The notes under the pieces: generated by a model
What the model was told of the DNA's origin: nothing
Database searches by the model: none
The model's input: only the letters and a program-made list of their open reading frames with translations
Shown: positions 46,171-55,615 of the stretch, piece after piece
How the letters are laid out: each line of letters opens with the position of its first letter
Position numbering within the stretch: position 1 is the first letter of the stretch
Origin: Mesorhizobium erdmanii USDA 3471
Lineage (GTDB): Bacteria > Pseudomonadota > Alphaproteobacteria > Rhizobiales > Rhizobiaceae
NCBI RefSeq assembly: GCF_000472705.1
Contig: NZ_AXAE01000017.1
Span: forward strand, 1 to 64,000
DNA: 64,000 bases
Direction of reading: 5' to 3'
Position numbers and translations under genes: made by a program

Positions 46171-46206
46171 GTCGGGCGAGGCCGGCAGTTGCGGTCCTCG
46201 CCCGAC
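46171..46206. terminator. 11-bp perfect inverted repeat between the peroxiredoxin and DUF2938 genes
   Basis: GTCGGGCGAGG (46171-46181) and CCTCGCCCGAC (46196-46206) with a 14-base loop. There is no T tract on the minus strand, so it is an RNA stabiliser or weak terminator candidate. Confidence 0.4.
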
Positions 46207-46220
46207 GTGGTCGCTGAAGC

Positions 46221-46703
46221 TCAGAGCTGCCCCAGAATATGGGCCGCGCCGGACTCGTCGACGCCAGGCTTGGTCTCGACATTGAGCGCGGTGACCTTGC
46301 CGTCGTCGACGATCATTGAAAACCGCTTCGAGCGCAGGCCCATGCCGCCACCGGAATAATCGGCATCGAGACCGACCGCCTTGGCGAAATCGCCATTGCC
46401 GTCGGCGAGGAACAGGATCTTGCCTTCCCCCCCGGTGAAACGTGCCCAGGCGCCCATGACGTGGGCGTCGTTGACCGAAACGACGGCGATGGTGTCGACG
46501 CCGCGCGCCAGGATGGCGTCATGGTTTTCGAGATAGCCGGGCAGGTGGTTGTTGCTGCAGGTCGGCGTGAAGGCGCCGGGAACGCCGAACAGAACCACCT
46601 TCTTGCCGGTGAAAATCTCGGCCGACGTGATCGCTTTCGCGCCGTCGGTGGTCATCGTCTTGAAAGTTGCCTCGGGCAGCTTGTCGCCAACGGAAATGGT
46701 CAT
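46221..46703 (-). CDS. Peroxiredoxin (Prx5/AhpE-like, redoxin domain)
   Basis: A 160-residue thiol peroxidase. The peroxidatic Cys is in VPGAFTPTCSNNHLPGYLEN, and VSVNDAHVMGAWA is the Prx5 helix motif. There is no fused glutaredoxin domain and no clear resolving Cys, so it likely depends on an external thiol. Clustered with a DsbD-type protein but not overlapping it. Confidence 0.93.
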   Translation of the reverse strand: MTISVGDKLPEATFKTMTTDGAKAITSAEIFTGKKVVLFGVPGAFTPTCSNNHLPGYLENHDAILARGVDTIAVVSVNDAHVMGAWARFTGGEGKILFLADGNGDFAKAVGLDADYSGGGMGLRSKRFSMIVDDGKVTALNVETKPGVDESGAAHILGQL

Positions 46704-46791
46704 GAGTTCCTCGCTTGGGAATGGGGAAGGACGCGTGCTTGCGTAGCGAACTCGGCGGCCTCCTGCAACCGTTTGGGCAGGCTGGATCAGT

Positions 46792-46866
46792 ACATGTCGC
46801 CTAAAGTGCGCAGCGGTTTTGGAGCAACGACATGTTCAAGGAGACGACCTCGAAGCGCATCGCATG
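46792..46866 (+). repeat. Single copy of the dispersed nested-palindrome repeat
   Basis: ACATGTCG (46792-46799) and CGACATGT (46828-46835) form the outer arms, with the inner GGTTTTGG block and the tail TCGAAGCGCATCGCATGAG. It lies between the peroxiredoxin and DsbD-type genes. Confidence 0.7.
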
Positions 46867-46889
46867 AGTTCGTTTCAATACAGCGCGCT

Positions 46890-47717
46890 TCAAGGAAAAG
46901 GCAAAAGCCCCTCGACCGCGCCCGCCGAACTCGTCAGCGTGTAGTGAAGTCCGCCATCCGTGGGTGTCGTCGAAGGCCGGTCGAGGATCGGCACGGTGAA
47001 GATCAGCTTGCCGTCCTCTTCGCTGCGGGAAGGGGTTCCGAACATGTAGTCCCGCTCGCCGGCGACGAAGAAATCCGCTGCCTCCGGGGCACCGGGAAAA
47101 CTCGCCTCGACAACCAGCGTCTCGTGATCGCCCGGCAGCACATTGACACCGAAATCGGGCTTTGCCGGTGCCGGCAAAGCCATGAAACTTGCCTTAACCA
47201 GGGCCGCGTCGTCGGCATTGTCAGGCTCGGAAGTCGGGTCGACGGTCAGCCGTGTCTGCACGGGGATGCAGATCGTTTCACAAATGCCGAGGAAGATATC
47301 GGCATCGATCACCGCCGGCTGGTCCGGCGTCGCCAGCTTGAAGGTCACAGGCAGCGAAATCGGATAGTTGTAGCCGGCCCATTTGCCATAACCATCGTCG
47401 TGGCGTTGAGGTGCCGGGAACGCGAGCGTGGCACCGGCTATGTTGGTGCTGGCCGAAACGTCGAGTTGGGGCGGCACGCCGGCGTCGCCCGGGTCGCGCC
47501 AATAGGTCTTCCAGCCTGGCTTGAGCGCGATGTCGAGAACGCCGAGGATACGGCCGGCCTCGTCGGGTTTGCCCGATGTCACCAGCCGCACTTTGCCGCC
47601 TTCGCTGTTGTACCAGGCCGACGACGAGGCAGAAGCGGGCAGGACAGTCGCCGATCCGATGGCGGCGCCGAGCAGCAGGATTTTCAAGCTTTGCATGGCG
47701 GTGATTTGATCGTCCAT
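46890..47717 (-). CDS. DsbD N-terminal-domain-like periplasmic thiol protein
   Basis: A 275-residue protein with a signal peptide (LKILLLGAAIGSATVLPASA) and a DsbD-alpha/ScsB-type immunoglobulin-like domain: GWKTYWRDPGDAGVPPQLDV and a redox Cys pair in FLGICETICIPVQ. It lacks the transmembrane DsbD-beta and thioredoxin parts, so it is a stand-alone module likely to receive electrons from a CcdA-like protein elsewhere. An internal ATG at 47696 is an alternative start. Confidence 0.82.
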   Translation of the reverse strand: MDDQITAMQSLKILLLGAAIGSATVLPASASSSAWYNSEGGKVRLVTSGKPDEAGRILGVLDIALKPGWKTYWRDPGDAGVPPQLDVSASTNIAGATLAFPAPQRHDDGYGKWAGYNYPISLPVTFKLATPDQPAVIDADIFLGICETICIPVQTRLTVDPTSEPDNADDAALVKASFMALPAPAKPDFGVNVLPGDHETLVVEASFPGAPEAADFFVAGERDYMFGTPSRSEEDGKLIFTVPILDRPSTTPTDGGLHYTLTSSAGAVEGLLPFP

Positions 47718-47867
47718 TCATGGCCGCGCAATGTTTTCACGGCGTTGTTGATATCATATTTGCGTGACCTTCGCTGACAAGCCATGGCGGCCTGGCATCA
47801 TGGGCTTTGGTCGAATCCGGCGTGGCCCATCTTTTCGGCGCCAGGGAAACACGGTACCCTCCCAGAC

Positions 47868-48476
47868 ATGGATTTGCTGCGCCACAAGAAGACGGCTGCT
47901 GAACGCGGCTTTCTCGACGATCAGTTCCTCATCGCCATGCCCGGCATGAAGGACGACCGTTTCACGCGCTCGGTCATTTACATCTGCGCGCACAGCGATG
48001 AAGGCGCGATGGGCCTGATCATCAACCAGACACAGCAGATGTTATTTCCGGATCTGTTGGTGCAGCTCGGCATCATGAACGAGCAGGAAGCGATCCGACT
48101 GCCGGCGCAGGCGCGCGATTTCGTCGTGCGCAATGGCGGGCCTGTCGATCGCAGCCGGGGCTTCGTCCTGCATTCGGGCGACTACCGCGTGGAATCCTCG
48201 CTGACCGTTTCCGACGATATCTGCCTGACCGCGACGGTCGACATTCTGCGTGCCATATCGTCGGGCCGCGGCCCGCGTCACGCGCTGATGGCGCTGGGTT
48301 ATTCCGGCTGGGGCGCTGGCCAACTGGAAACCGAGATCGCCGAGAATGGCTGGCTGACCTGTCCGGCCAGCCCCGAGCTCCTGTTCGACGCCGACATCGA
48401 GCGCAAATACGATCGCATCCTCGCCTCGATCGGGATCGATCTCGCGCATTTGAGCCTAGCCGCAGGGCACGCCTGA
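47868..48476 (+). CDS. YqgE/AlgH family protein
   Basis: A 202-residue protein with the family pattern [55 protein letters not shown] and [15 protein letters not shown]. The family is widely conserved and its function is poorly defined (AlgH was linked with alginate regulation in Pseudomonas). The ATG at 47868 begins the conserved region. Divergent from the DsbD-type gene. Confidence 0.92.
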   Translation: MDLLRHKKTAAERGFLDDQFLIAMPGMKDDRFTRSVIYICAHSDEGAMGLIINQTQQMLFPDLLVQLGIMNEQEAIRLPAQARDFVVRNGGPVDRSRGFVLHSGDYRVESSLTVSDDICLTATVDILRAISSGRGPRHALMALGYSGWGAGQLETEIAENGWLTCPASPELLFDADIERKYDRILASIGIDLAHLSLAAGHA

Positions 48477-48497
48477 CCTCCCAGACCCACGCAGCCT

Positions 48498-51386
48498 CTA
48501 AGCCTGCGTCAGCGGATACTGTTCCTTCAGCGTCTTCAGCACCTGGTCGCCCGGCATAGGCGCCCCGAACATGAAGCTCTGCACATATTCGCAGCCCATC
48601 TGGCGCAGTTCCAACGCGTCGCGTTCGTCCGAGATGCCCTCGGCGACCACCGACAGGCCGAGCTCATGCGCCATGTTGACCATCGACTTGAGCAGGACGG
48701 CACGTTTGGGCGTGTTGTCGTCGACGAAACTCTTGTCGATCTTGATGGTGTCGAACGGGAACCGCGTCAGATAGGCGAGCGAGGAATAGCCGGTGCCAAA
48801 ATCGTCCAGCGACAGGCCGATGCCTAGCTGCTTCAGCTTGGTCAGCACATGAGCGGTCTGCTCGGGGTTGTCCATGACCAGTGACTCGGTGAGTTCGAGC
48901 CGGAAACAGCGCGGCTTCAGATTGGCCCGCGCGATGACCGAGCGGACATCGCTGACTAGGTCGCGGCGGATGAGCTGGCGGCTGGACAGATTGACCGACA
49001 CCGACAGCGGCGCGTCGCCGATCTGCTTTTGCCATCCGGCGAGATCCTCGGCCGCCTGCTGCATGGCGAACAGGCCGAGTTGCACGATCAGTCCACAGCT
49101 TTCGGCGACCGGGATGAAATCCGCCGGCGGGATCATGCCGCGGCGCGGGTGATCCCAGCGCAACAAGGCCTCGAAGCCGGCGACGCTGCCGTCCTCGAGC
49201 CGCACGATCGGCTGGTAGGCAAGGGTGAATTCGCGCCGCTCGATGGCGCGCCGCAGGTCGGATTCGAACTGCAGCCGGTCCGTGCCGACGGTGCGGAAAG
49301 CCGGGCGGAACGGCTCGATCCTGTCGCCGCCAAACCGCTTGGCCTGATGCATGGCAAGCTCGGCGTCCTTGACCATGTCCTCGGCCGAGGTCTGCGCCGA
49401 CGTCCAGGTGATCAGCCCGATCGAGGCGGTCAGCACGATTTCGCGCTTGGCGAAAGTGATGGGGTTGTTGATGGCATGCTTGATGGCGTCCGCCACGCCG
49501 GCGATGCGGGCAGGGTCTTGTTCGGACAAAAGCATCAGCGCGAACTGGTCGCCAGCGAAGCGCGACAACGAATCCTTCGGCTTCAACAGCCGGTGCAGGC
49601 GGCGCGCTATGGTGAGCAGGATGGTGTCGCCGGCCGAGATGCCGAGCCCGTCATTGACCTGCTTGAAGCGGTCGATATCGATGACGAAGACGGTCGGGCG
49701 CACCTTCTCCTCGGTGCGGGCGATCGAGATGATCGCTTCCAGCCGGTTCATGAACAATTCGCGGTTCGGCAGACCGGTCAGATTGTCGTGCACGGCGTCG
49801 TGCAGCAGCCGCTCCTCGGACTTCTTCTGCTCGGTGACGTCGACCATGGTGCCGACGCAGCGGATGACCTCGCCGTCCGATCCTATCACTGGCCGCGCCC
49901 GCAAGGCGAACCAATGATAATGCCCGTCGGCGCCACGCAGGCGGAAATTCTGCGCCACCCGGCCACGCCGGTGCTCCAGCACCACGTCGAGGGTCGTGCG
50001 GAACGTGTCGCGGTCGTCGGCATGCAGCACCGGCAGCCAGTTGCGCGCGGCACCCCCAAGGCTGTTCGGGGCGAGGCCGAGTTGGATGCTGACATCGGGC
50101 TTGGTCACGACCCGGTCGCGCAGAACATCCCAGTCCCAGACCGTGTCGCCAGATCCGGCAACCGCCAGCGCCTGGCGTTCGAGGTCGGAGAACAGTCCCT
50201 GATGCAGCGCGCCACCGGCAAAGGCGTGCTGCATCACGGTGAAACCGATCAGCAGGATGATCAGGATCAGCCCGCCGCCGAGCGCCGGCTGGGCGATGTC
50301 ATTGTCGAGCATGCCGGTGATCGCCATCCACGACCCGCACAGCCACAACAGCACCATGACCCAACTGGGCACCAGCATGATCGCTCGATCATAACCACGA
50401 ATACCGAGGAAGATGATCAGGCCGAGCCCGGTCAACGCGGTGGCGGCAAAGGATATGCGGGCGATGCCGGCGGCGACCGCCGGATCGACGATGGCGACAC
50501 CGGCGATCAGCAGCAGGCCCAGAATCCAGACCAGGGCGCCATAGCTGAAATGGCCATGCCATCGGTTGAGGTTGAGATAGGCGAACAGGAACACCACGAA
50601 CGTCGCCGCAAGCGCCACCTCCGTTCCCGCTCGCCACATCTGCTCATTGCCGGGCGATATCTCGATGACCTTGTTGAGGAAGCCGAAATCGACGCAGATA
50701 TAGGCAAGCACCGCCCACGCAAGGGCCGCGGTCGCCGGGAACATCGAGGTCCCCTTGACGACGAACAGGATGGTCAGGAACAGCGCCAAAAGTCCGGCGA
50801 TGCCGATGACGATGCCGCGAAACAGCGTGTAGGAATTGACCGAGTCCTTGTAGGATTCCGGGTCCCACAGATAGACTTGCGGCAGCTTCGGCGAGGCGAG
50901 TTCGGCGATGAAGGTGATCACCGTTCCCGGGTTCAGCGTCACCCGGAACACGTCGGCGTCGGGGCTGGTCTGCCGGTCGAGCGCGAAGCCTTCACTGGGC
51001 GTGATGGCGGCGATGCGCGTCGAGCCGAGATCGGGCCAGAAGATGCCGGAATTCACCAGCCGGAAATGCGGCGCGACAATCAGCCTGTCGAGCTGCTGAT
51101 CGGTGGTGTTGGCGAGCGCGAACACCGCCCAGTCACCGGTCGAGCGCGCGTCGTTGGCCTCGACCTCGATGCGCCGCACGATGCCGTCCGGCCCGGGCGC
51201 GGTCGATACCTGAAAATTCTCACCCTGGTTGCGGTAGATTTCGACGGCGCCCGAAAGATCCAGCGCGACGTCGTCGCGGGCAATCTTGATCGGTTCGACG
51301 GCAAAGGCCGACGAAGCCGCGCACAGCGTCACGATTGCCGCGAGGACAAAGGCGAAGAACGGCCCGTTTCGCAGGAAATTCGTCAA
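48498..51386 (-). CDS. 7TMR-like sensor with PAS, degenerate GGDEF and EAL domains
   Basis: A 962-residue membrane signalling protein. It has a signal peptide, an extracytoplasmic beta domain (about 30-180), seven or eight transmembrane helices (to about 400), PAS (about 420-545), GGDEF (about 550-705) and EAL (about 720-950). GGDEF reads FAGDQF, so cyclase activity is unlikely. The EAL domain keeps GFEALLRWDHP, DDFGTGYSSLAYL and IKIDKSFV, so it probably hydrolyses c-di-GMP. The start is a TTG with AAGGA upstream. Last gene of the thrC-M16-GNAT operon, 3 bp after the GNAT stop. Confidence 0.9.
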   Translation of the reverse strand: MTNFLRNGPFFAFVLAAIVTLCAASSAFAVEPIKIARDDVALDLSGAVEIYRNQGENFQVSTAPGPDGIVRRIEVEANDARSTGDWAVFALANTTDQQLDRLIVAPHFRLVNSGIFWPDLGSTRIAAITPSEGFALDRQTSPDADVFRVTLNPGTVITFIAELASPKLPQVYLWDPESYKDSVNSYTLFRGIVIGIAGLLALFLTILFVVKGTSMFPATAALAWAVLAYICVDFGFLNKVIEISPGNEQMWRAGTEVALAATFVVFLFAYLNLNRWHGHFSYGALVWILGLLLIAGVAIVDPAVAAGIARISFAATALTGLGLIIFLGIRGYDRAIMLVPSWVMVLLWLCGSWMAITGMLDNDIAQPALGGGLILIILLIGFTVMQHAFAGGALHQGLFSDLERQALAVAGSGDTVWDWDVLRDRVVTKPDVSIQLGLAPNSLGGAARNWLPVLHADDRDTFRTTLDVVLEHRRGRVAQNFRLRGADGHYHWFALRARPVIGSDGEVIRCVGTMVDVTEQKKSEERLLHDAVHDNLTGLPNRELFMNRLEAIISIARTEEKVRPTVFVIDIDRFKQVNDGLGISAGDTILLTIARRLHRLLKPKDSLSRFAGDQFALMLLSEQDPARIAGVADAIKHAINNPITFAKREIVLTASIGLITWTSAQTSAEDMVKDAELAMHQAKRFGGDRIEPFRPAFRTVGTDRLQFESDLRRAIERREFTLAYQPIVRLEDGSVAGFEALLRWDHPRRGMIPPADFIPVAESCGLIVQLGLFAMQQAAEDLAGWQKQIGDAPLSVSVNLSSRQLIRRDLVSDVRSVIARANLKPRCFRLELTESLVMDNPEQTAHVLTKLKQLGIGLSLDDFGTGYSSLAYLTRFPFDTIKIDKSFVDDNTPKRAVLLKSMVNMAHELGLSVVAEGISDERDALELRQMGCEYVQSFMFGAPMPGDQVLKTLKEQYPLTQA

Positions 51387-51389
51387 AAA

Positions 51390-51989
51390 TCAGTCCTTCG
51401 TTCCTGCGCTGCCCAGCGGATCGTCCGCGATTCGGGCGTAGAGGTAGTGGTCGTGCCAGACGCCGTTGATCCTGAGATAGGATCGTAAGAGTCCTTCGCG
51501 CCGGAATCCGGCTTTTTCAAGCACGCGGATCGACCTGATATTGTCGGGAATACAGGCCGCTTCGATCCGGTGCAACCTAAGCGTATCGAAGGCGAAGCGG
51601 GCCACGACCTTGACCGCGTCGGTCATAAGCCCGCGCCCGCCGAAGCGCTCGCCGATCCAGTAGCCGACATGGCCGCTTTGCGAGACACCATGGCGTATGT
51701 TGCCGAGCGTGATGCCGCCGGCCAGCTTGCCGCTCGTCTTCTCGAAGATGAAGAAGGCAATCGCCGTCCCTTGCGCATAGTCCTCGCGGTAGCGGCTGAT
51801 GCGCAGGCGCCATGCCGTGCGGTCGAGCTCGTCGGGAGTCCAGCGCGGCTCCCACGGCTCCAGGAAGGCACGGCTTTCGCCGCGCAGCGTCGACCATTCC
51901 CGATAGTCATTGGTGAATGGCACGCGCAACGTGACGAGGTTGCCCTTCAGTGCCGGCAGGTCACGGCGAAAGAAAGGGAGCGCGAACAC
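51390..51989 (-). CDS. GNAT N-acetyltransferase (RimJ/RimL type)
   Basis: A 199-residue protein with the acyl-CoA loop region GHVGYWIGERFGGRGLMTDA and the conserved RIEAACIPDNIRSIRVLEKA followed by GFRREGL. RimJ-like enzymes acetylate ribosomal protein N-termini or other amines. The frame runs to 52064, but that part overlaps the M16 peptidase gene. A GTG at 51989, 13 bp beyond that gene's stop, gives FALPFFRRDLPALKG and is the likely start. Confidence 0.88.
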   Translation of the reverse strand: MFALPFFRRDLPALKGNLVTLRVPFTNDYREWSTLRGESRAFLEPWEPRWTPDELDRTAWRLRISRYREDYAQGTAIAFFIFEKTSGKLAGGITLGNIRHGVSQSGHVGYWIGERFGGRGLMTDAVKVVARFAFDTLRLHRIEAACIPDNIRSIRVLEKAGFRREGLLRSYLRINGVWHDHYLYARIADDPLGSAGTKD

Positions 51990-52002
51990 GGCGTTTGAGG
52001 GC

Positions 52003-53295
52003 TTAGACGGCGAGCCTGCGGGCCGTGGTCTGCGTGCCCGGAAGCGAATCGAGGATCGCCTCATATGGTGCCAGCGTACCCACGGGCCCGACAGCGGTAA
52101 GCGTCGGCTTGGTCGAGAACATCCGCGACGACAGATCGGTCAGCCGCTCGACTGTCAGCGCCGACAGGCGCTCCATCAACTCCTCCTTGGCGATCGGCCT
52201 GCCGAACAAAAGAAGCTGCCTGGCGATCTGCGAGGCGCGACTGGCTGGGCTTTCGGCGGACATGATCAGCCCGGCGCGATACTGGGCGCGCGCGCGGTCG
52301 AGTTCCTCCTGCAGGATGTTCTCGCCGGCCTTCTGCAGTTCGTCGATGATGACGGGAACCAGTTCCGCAATGTCACTCTGGCCGGTCGCGGCATGGACGC
52401 CAAAAATGCCGGTGTCGGAAAAGCCCCAGTGGAAGGCATAGACGGAGTAACACAGGCCGCGCTTTTCGCGGACCTCCTGGAACAGGCGCGATGACATGCC
52501 GCCGCCGAGGATCATCGACAGCACCTGCGAGGCGTAGAAGTCGCGCACATGGTAGGCGCGGCCCTCGAAGCCCAGCACGATCTGCGCGTCCATCAGGTCG
52601 CGGTCCTCGCGGAAGTCGCCGCCGACATATTGCGCATATTGCGGAATGGTGCTGTCGGCCTTGCTGCGGAAGCCGCCGAGCTGCTTCTCGACCTCGCGCA
52701 CGAAATTGTCGTGCTTGATGTCACCGGCAGCCACGATCACCATCCGCTCGGCGCCATACTGGCGTTCGATGAAGTCATGCAATTGCTTGGAAGTGAAGGA
52801 TTTGACGGTCTCCGGCGTGCCAAGGATAGAGCGGCCGATGGTCTGATGGCGAAACGCGGTCTCGGTGAAGCGGTCGAAGACGATATCGTCCGGCGTGTCG
52901 TGCGCGGCGCCGATCTCCTGCAGGATGACGTGCTGCTCGCGTTCGAGTTCCTGCGGGTCGAATTCGGATTCCTGCAGGATATCGGCAAGAATGTCGACGG
53001 CTAGCGGCACGTCGCCGGAGAGCACCCTGGCGTAGTAGGAGGTGGTCTCGACGCTGGTGGCGGCATTGATCTCGCCGCCGACATCCTCGATTTCGGAGGC
53101 GATTTCGAAGGCCGTCCGCCGCTTCGTGCCCTTGAACGCCATGTGCTCGAGCAGATGGGCCATGCCATGCTCTTCGTCACGTTCATTGCGAGCGCCCGAC
53201 TTGACCCAGGCACCCAAGGCAACCGATTCGATACTTGGAAGGGTTTCGGTGGCGACTGTCAGGCCGTTCGACAGACGGCTTACCTCAACACCCAT
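52003..53295 (-). CDS. M16 family zinc peptidase (mitochondrial processing peptidase-like)
   Basis: A 430-residue peptidase. The inverted zinc motif HLLEHMAFKGT with a downstream Glu (EIEDVGGEINAATSVETTSY) is intact, and the second half is the paired non-catalytic M16 domain. Members process peptides and are the bacterial counterpart of the MPP beta subunit. It begins 14 bp after thrC and is followed after 13 bp by the GNAT gene. Confidence 0.95.
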   Translation of the reverse strand: MGVEVSRLSNGLTVATETLPSIESVALGAWVKSGARNERDEEHGMAHLLEHMAFKGTKRRTAFEIASEIEDVGGEINAATSVETTSYYARVLSGDVPLAVDILADILQESEFDPQELEREQHVILQEIGAAHDTPDDIVFDRFTETAFRHQTIGRSILGTPETVKSFTSKQLHDFIERQYGAERMVIVAAGDIKHDNFVREVEKQLGGFRSKADSTIPQYAQYVGGDFREDRDLMDAQIVLGFEGRAYHVRDFYASQVLSMILGGGMSSRLFQEVREKRGLCYSVYAFHWGFSDTGIFGVHAATGQSDIAELVPVIIDELQKAGENILQEELDRARAQYRAGLIMSAESPASRASQIARQLLLFGRPIAKEELMERLSALTVERLTDLSSRMFSTKPTLTAVGPVGTLAPYEAILDSLPGTQTTARRLAV

Positions 53296-53309
53296 ATGGC
53301 TCGTACTCC

Positions 53310-54707
53310 CTAACGCGCCGCCCGCGCGCGGCGACTGACGTAATCTTCCACCATTTTCAGGTCGGATGGAAGTACCGTGTATTTTTCCTCAAATGTCATC
53401 AATCCACCTAGCCATGCGGGCAGGGCGGGCGAGATACCGCAGGCGGCCTCGACGGCGGCCGGGAATTTTGCCGGATGGGCGGTGCCCAGCACCACCATCG
53501 GCACAGTGCCAGCCGCCTTGCCCGCCGCGACGTGCATGGCTGCGGCCGTGTGCGGATCGAGCAGGTAATTGCTGGCCGCAAGCGTCGAGCGGATGGTGGC
53601 GGCGACCTCGTCCATGGTGGCGCGGCCGGCGTCGAACTCGGACCGCATCCCATTGATTTCGCGGGCTTCTATGGTGAAGGCGCCGGACTGCTTCAGGCTG
53701 TCCATGTAGCGCCGCACGGTCGCCGCGTCACGGTTGGAGGCCTCGAACAGCAGGCGTTCGAAATTCGACGACACCTGGATGTCCATCGACGGCGACGTGG
53801 TCGCGAAAACGCCCTTGGTGCGGTATTCGCCGGTAGCGAAAGTGCGCGCCAGTATGTCGTTGTCGTTGGTGGCGATGACCAGCCTTTCGATCGGCAGGCC
53901 CATTTTCTTGGCGGCATAGCCGGCGAAGATATCGCCGAAATTGCCGGTCGGCACCGTGAACGACACCGGCCTGTCGGGCGCGCCGAGCGACAGTGCCGAG
54001 GAGAAATAATAGACGATCTGGGCCATGATGCGCGCCCAGTTGATCGAATTGACCCCCGACAGCGCTACCCGGTCACGGAAGGCGTGATCGTTGAACATGT
54101 CCTTGAGCATCCCCTGGCAGTCGTCGAAATTGCCTTCGATCGCCAACGCATGGACGTTCTCGGCTTTCGAGGTCGTCATCTGCCGCTGCTGCACCGGCGA
54201 GACACGGCCATGCGGGAAAAGGATGAAGATGTCGGTGCGGTTGCGACCCGCAAAGGCGTCGATCGCCGCACCGCCGGTGTCGCCCGAGGTGGCGCCGACG
54301 ATGGTGGCATGCTGGTCGCGTTCGGCAAGCACATGGTCCATCAGCCGGGCGAGCAACTGCATCGCCACGTCCTTGAACGCCAAAGTCGGTCCATGAAAGA
54401 GTTCGAGGACAAACGTATTGGGGCCGGTCTGGACCAGCGGGCAGACGGCCTCGTGGCGGAAGGTGGCATAGGCTTCGCGCACCAGGCGCTCGAAGACCGG
54501 CGCGGGAATCTCGCCGTCAAGGAACGGCGACAGCACGCGGATGGCAAGGTCAGGATAGGCAAGGCCGCGCATGGCGCGGATCTCGGATGGCGAAAACCGC
54601 GGCCACTCGCGCGGCACGTAAAGCCCTCCATCGCGGGCCAGGCCCGCCAGCACGGCATCGGAGAATCCAAGCGCGGGTGCTTCCCCGCGCGTACTCACAT
54701 ATTGCAT
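53310..54707 (-). CDS. thrC: Threonine synthase
   Basis: PLP enzyme converting phosphohomoserine to threonine. A 465-residue protein with the N-terminal family start MQYVSTRGEAPALGFSDAVL, the PLP-Lys region FHGPTLAFKDVAMQLLARLM, and the phosphate-binding GATSGDTGGAAIDAF. The C-terminal NYLLDPHTAAAMHVA segment fits the long threonine synthase class. First gene of a tight four-gene operon. Confidence 0.96.
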   Translation of the reverse strand: MQYVSTRGEAPALGFSDAVLAGLARDGGLYVPREWPRFSPSEIRAMRGLAYPDLAIRVLSPFLDGEIPAPVFERLVREAYATFRHEAVCPLVQTGPNTFVLELFHGPTLAFKDVAMQLLARLMDHVLAERDQHATIVGATSGDTGGAAIDAFAGRNRTDIFILFPHGRVSPVQQRQMTTSKAENVHALAIEGNFDDCQGMLKDMFNDHAFRDRVALSGVNSINWARIMAQIVYYFSSALSLGAPDRPVSFTVPTGNFGDIFAGYAAKKMGLPIERLVIATNDNDILARTFATGEYRTKGVFATTSPSMDIQVSSNFERLLFEASNRDAATVRRYMDSLKQSGAFTIEAREINGMRSEFDAGRATMDEVAATIRSTLAASNYLLDPHTAAAMHVAAGKAAGTVPMVVLGTAHPAKFPAAVEAACGISPALPAWLGGLMTFEEKYTVLPSDLKMVEDYVSRRARAAR

Positions 54708-54836
54708 GTCTCAGTCCCGTTGCCGCTTGGCTCTTGCGTTCACCACAAGGTGGTTAATTTCTGTGCCGGCTCCAGTCGCATTTTTGCCGCGCCGTTGATA
54801 TACGTCACCAGCTTTACGAGAGGGAAGTGCAGTTTC

Positions 54837-55568
54837 ATGGCGTTTCGTACATCAAGTGGTCGCTTTTTGGCGGGTCTTGCGCTCACCGGCTTTATGCTCG
54901 CCGCCGCGGGCTGCCAATCGGGCGACAATGGCATCCTTGGCCTCGGCTTCGGCAAGAAGAGCGACCCGACAGCGCCACCGCCGCCGCAGGATCCCAAGGT
55001 TCTGGCCAGCCAGCTGAATGCCTATTGCCCGAGGGTAACGGTGCGCGACGGCACCGCCTTCTTCAACACCTATGTCAACGAGGTCAAGAAGCTCAAGCCG
55101 AAGCTCAAGAAGACCGGCGACGCCGCGGCGGACGCGGCGGCCCAAGCTGCGGCTGATGCCGCCGCCGCCACTCCGCCCGACGATTCGGCGAGGATCATCT
55201 ATCAAGCCTCGATTTCCGACGTGACCCGCGATTGCAGCCGCGCCGACGGGCAACTGACGATGAAGATCGCGGTCGCCGGAAAGATCGTGCCTGGCCCGAA
55301 GTTCACGCCTGGCACCATCACAATGCCGATCCGCACCGCGGTGATGCACGGCACCGACGTGCTTTATTCGCAGATCCACCAGTATCAGGTTCAGGTCACC
55401 GATCCCTCGGTCGCCACGCAGTTCGTCTTCACCGACACCAATGTCGTCGTGCCGGCGCCGACGGCGCAGGACTATCAGGCCTATGCCGGCTATGACGAAA
55501 ACGCGCCGAAGGCGACGACGGACAAGCCGAAGAAGACCCACAGGAAGAAGGCCGCCGCGACGAACTAG
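54837..55568 (+). CDS. Putative lipoprotein of unknown function
   Basis: A 243-residue protein with a lipoprotein signal (RFLAGLALTGFMLAAAGCQS). A beta-rich middle part follows (YCPRVTVRDGTAFFNTYVNE and RIIYQASISDVTRDCSR), with two Cys that may pair. An Ala-rich insert separates these segments, and the tail is Lys-rich (KPKKTHRKKAAATN). The ATG at 54837 has GAGAGGGA upstream; the long open frame before it lies antisense to thrC. No function is known. Confidence 0.8.
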   Translation: MAFRTSSGRFLAGLALTGFMLAAAGCQSGDNGILGLGFGKKSDPTAPPPPQDPKVLASQLNAYCPRVTVRDGTAFFNTYVNEVKKLKPKLKKTGDAAADAAAQAAADAAAATPPDDSARIIYQASISDVTRDCSRADGQLTMKIAVAGKIVPGPKFTPGTITMPIRTAVMHGTDVLYSQIHQYQVQVTDPSVATQFVFTDTNVVVPAPTAQDYQAYAGYDENAPKATTDKPKKTHRKKAAATN

Positions 55569-55615
55569 GCCCGATCAGGGTGTTTCAAGGGCGCTTGCGT
55601 CGCCGCCCCAATTGC

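Noticed and set aside
49029..51488. 819-codon open frame on the plus strand
   Set aside because: Antisense of the GGDEF/EAL gene, with repetitive charged composition and no family resemblance.
53475..54836. Long upstream extension of the lipoprotein frame
   Set aside because: It is antisense to thrC; the lipoprotein signal and ribosome binding site at 54837 define the true start.
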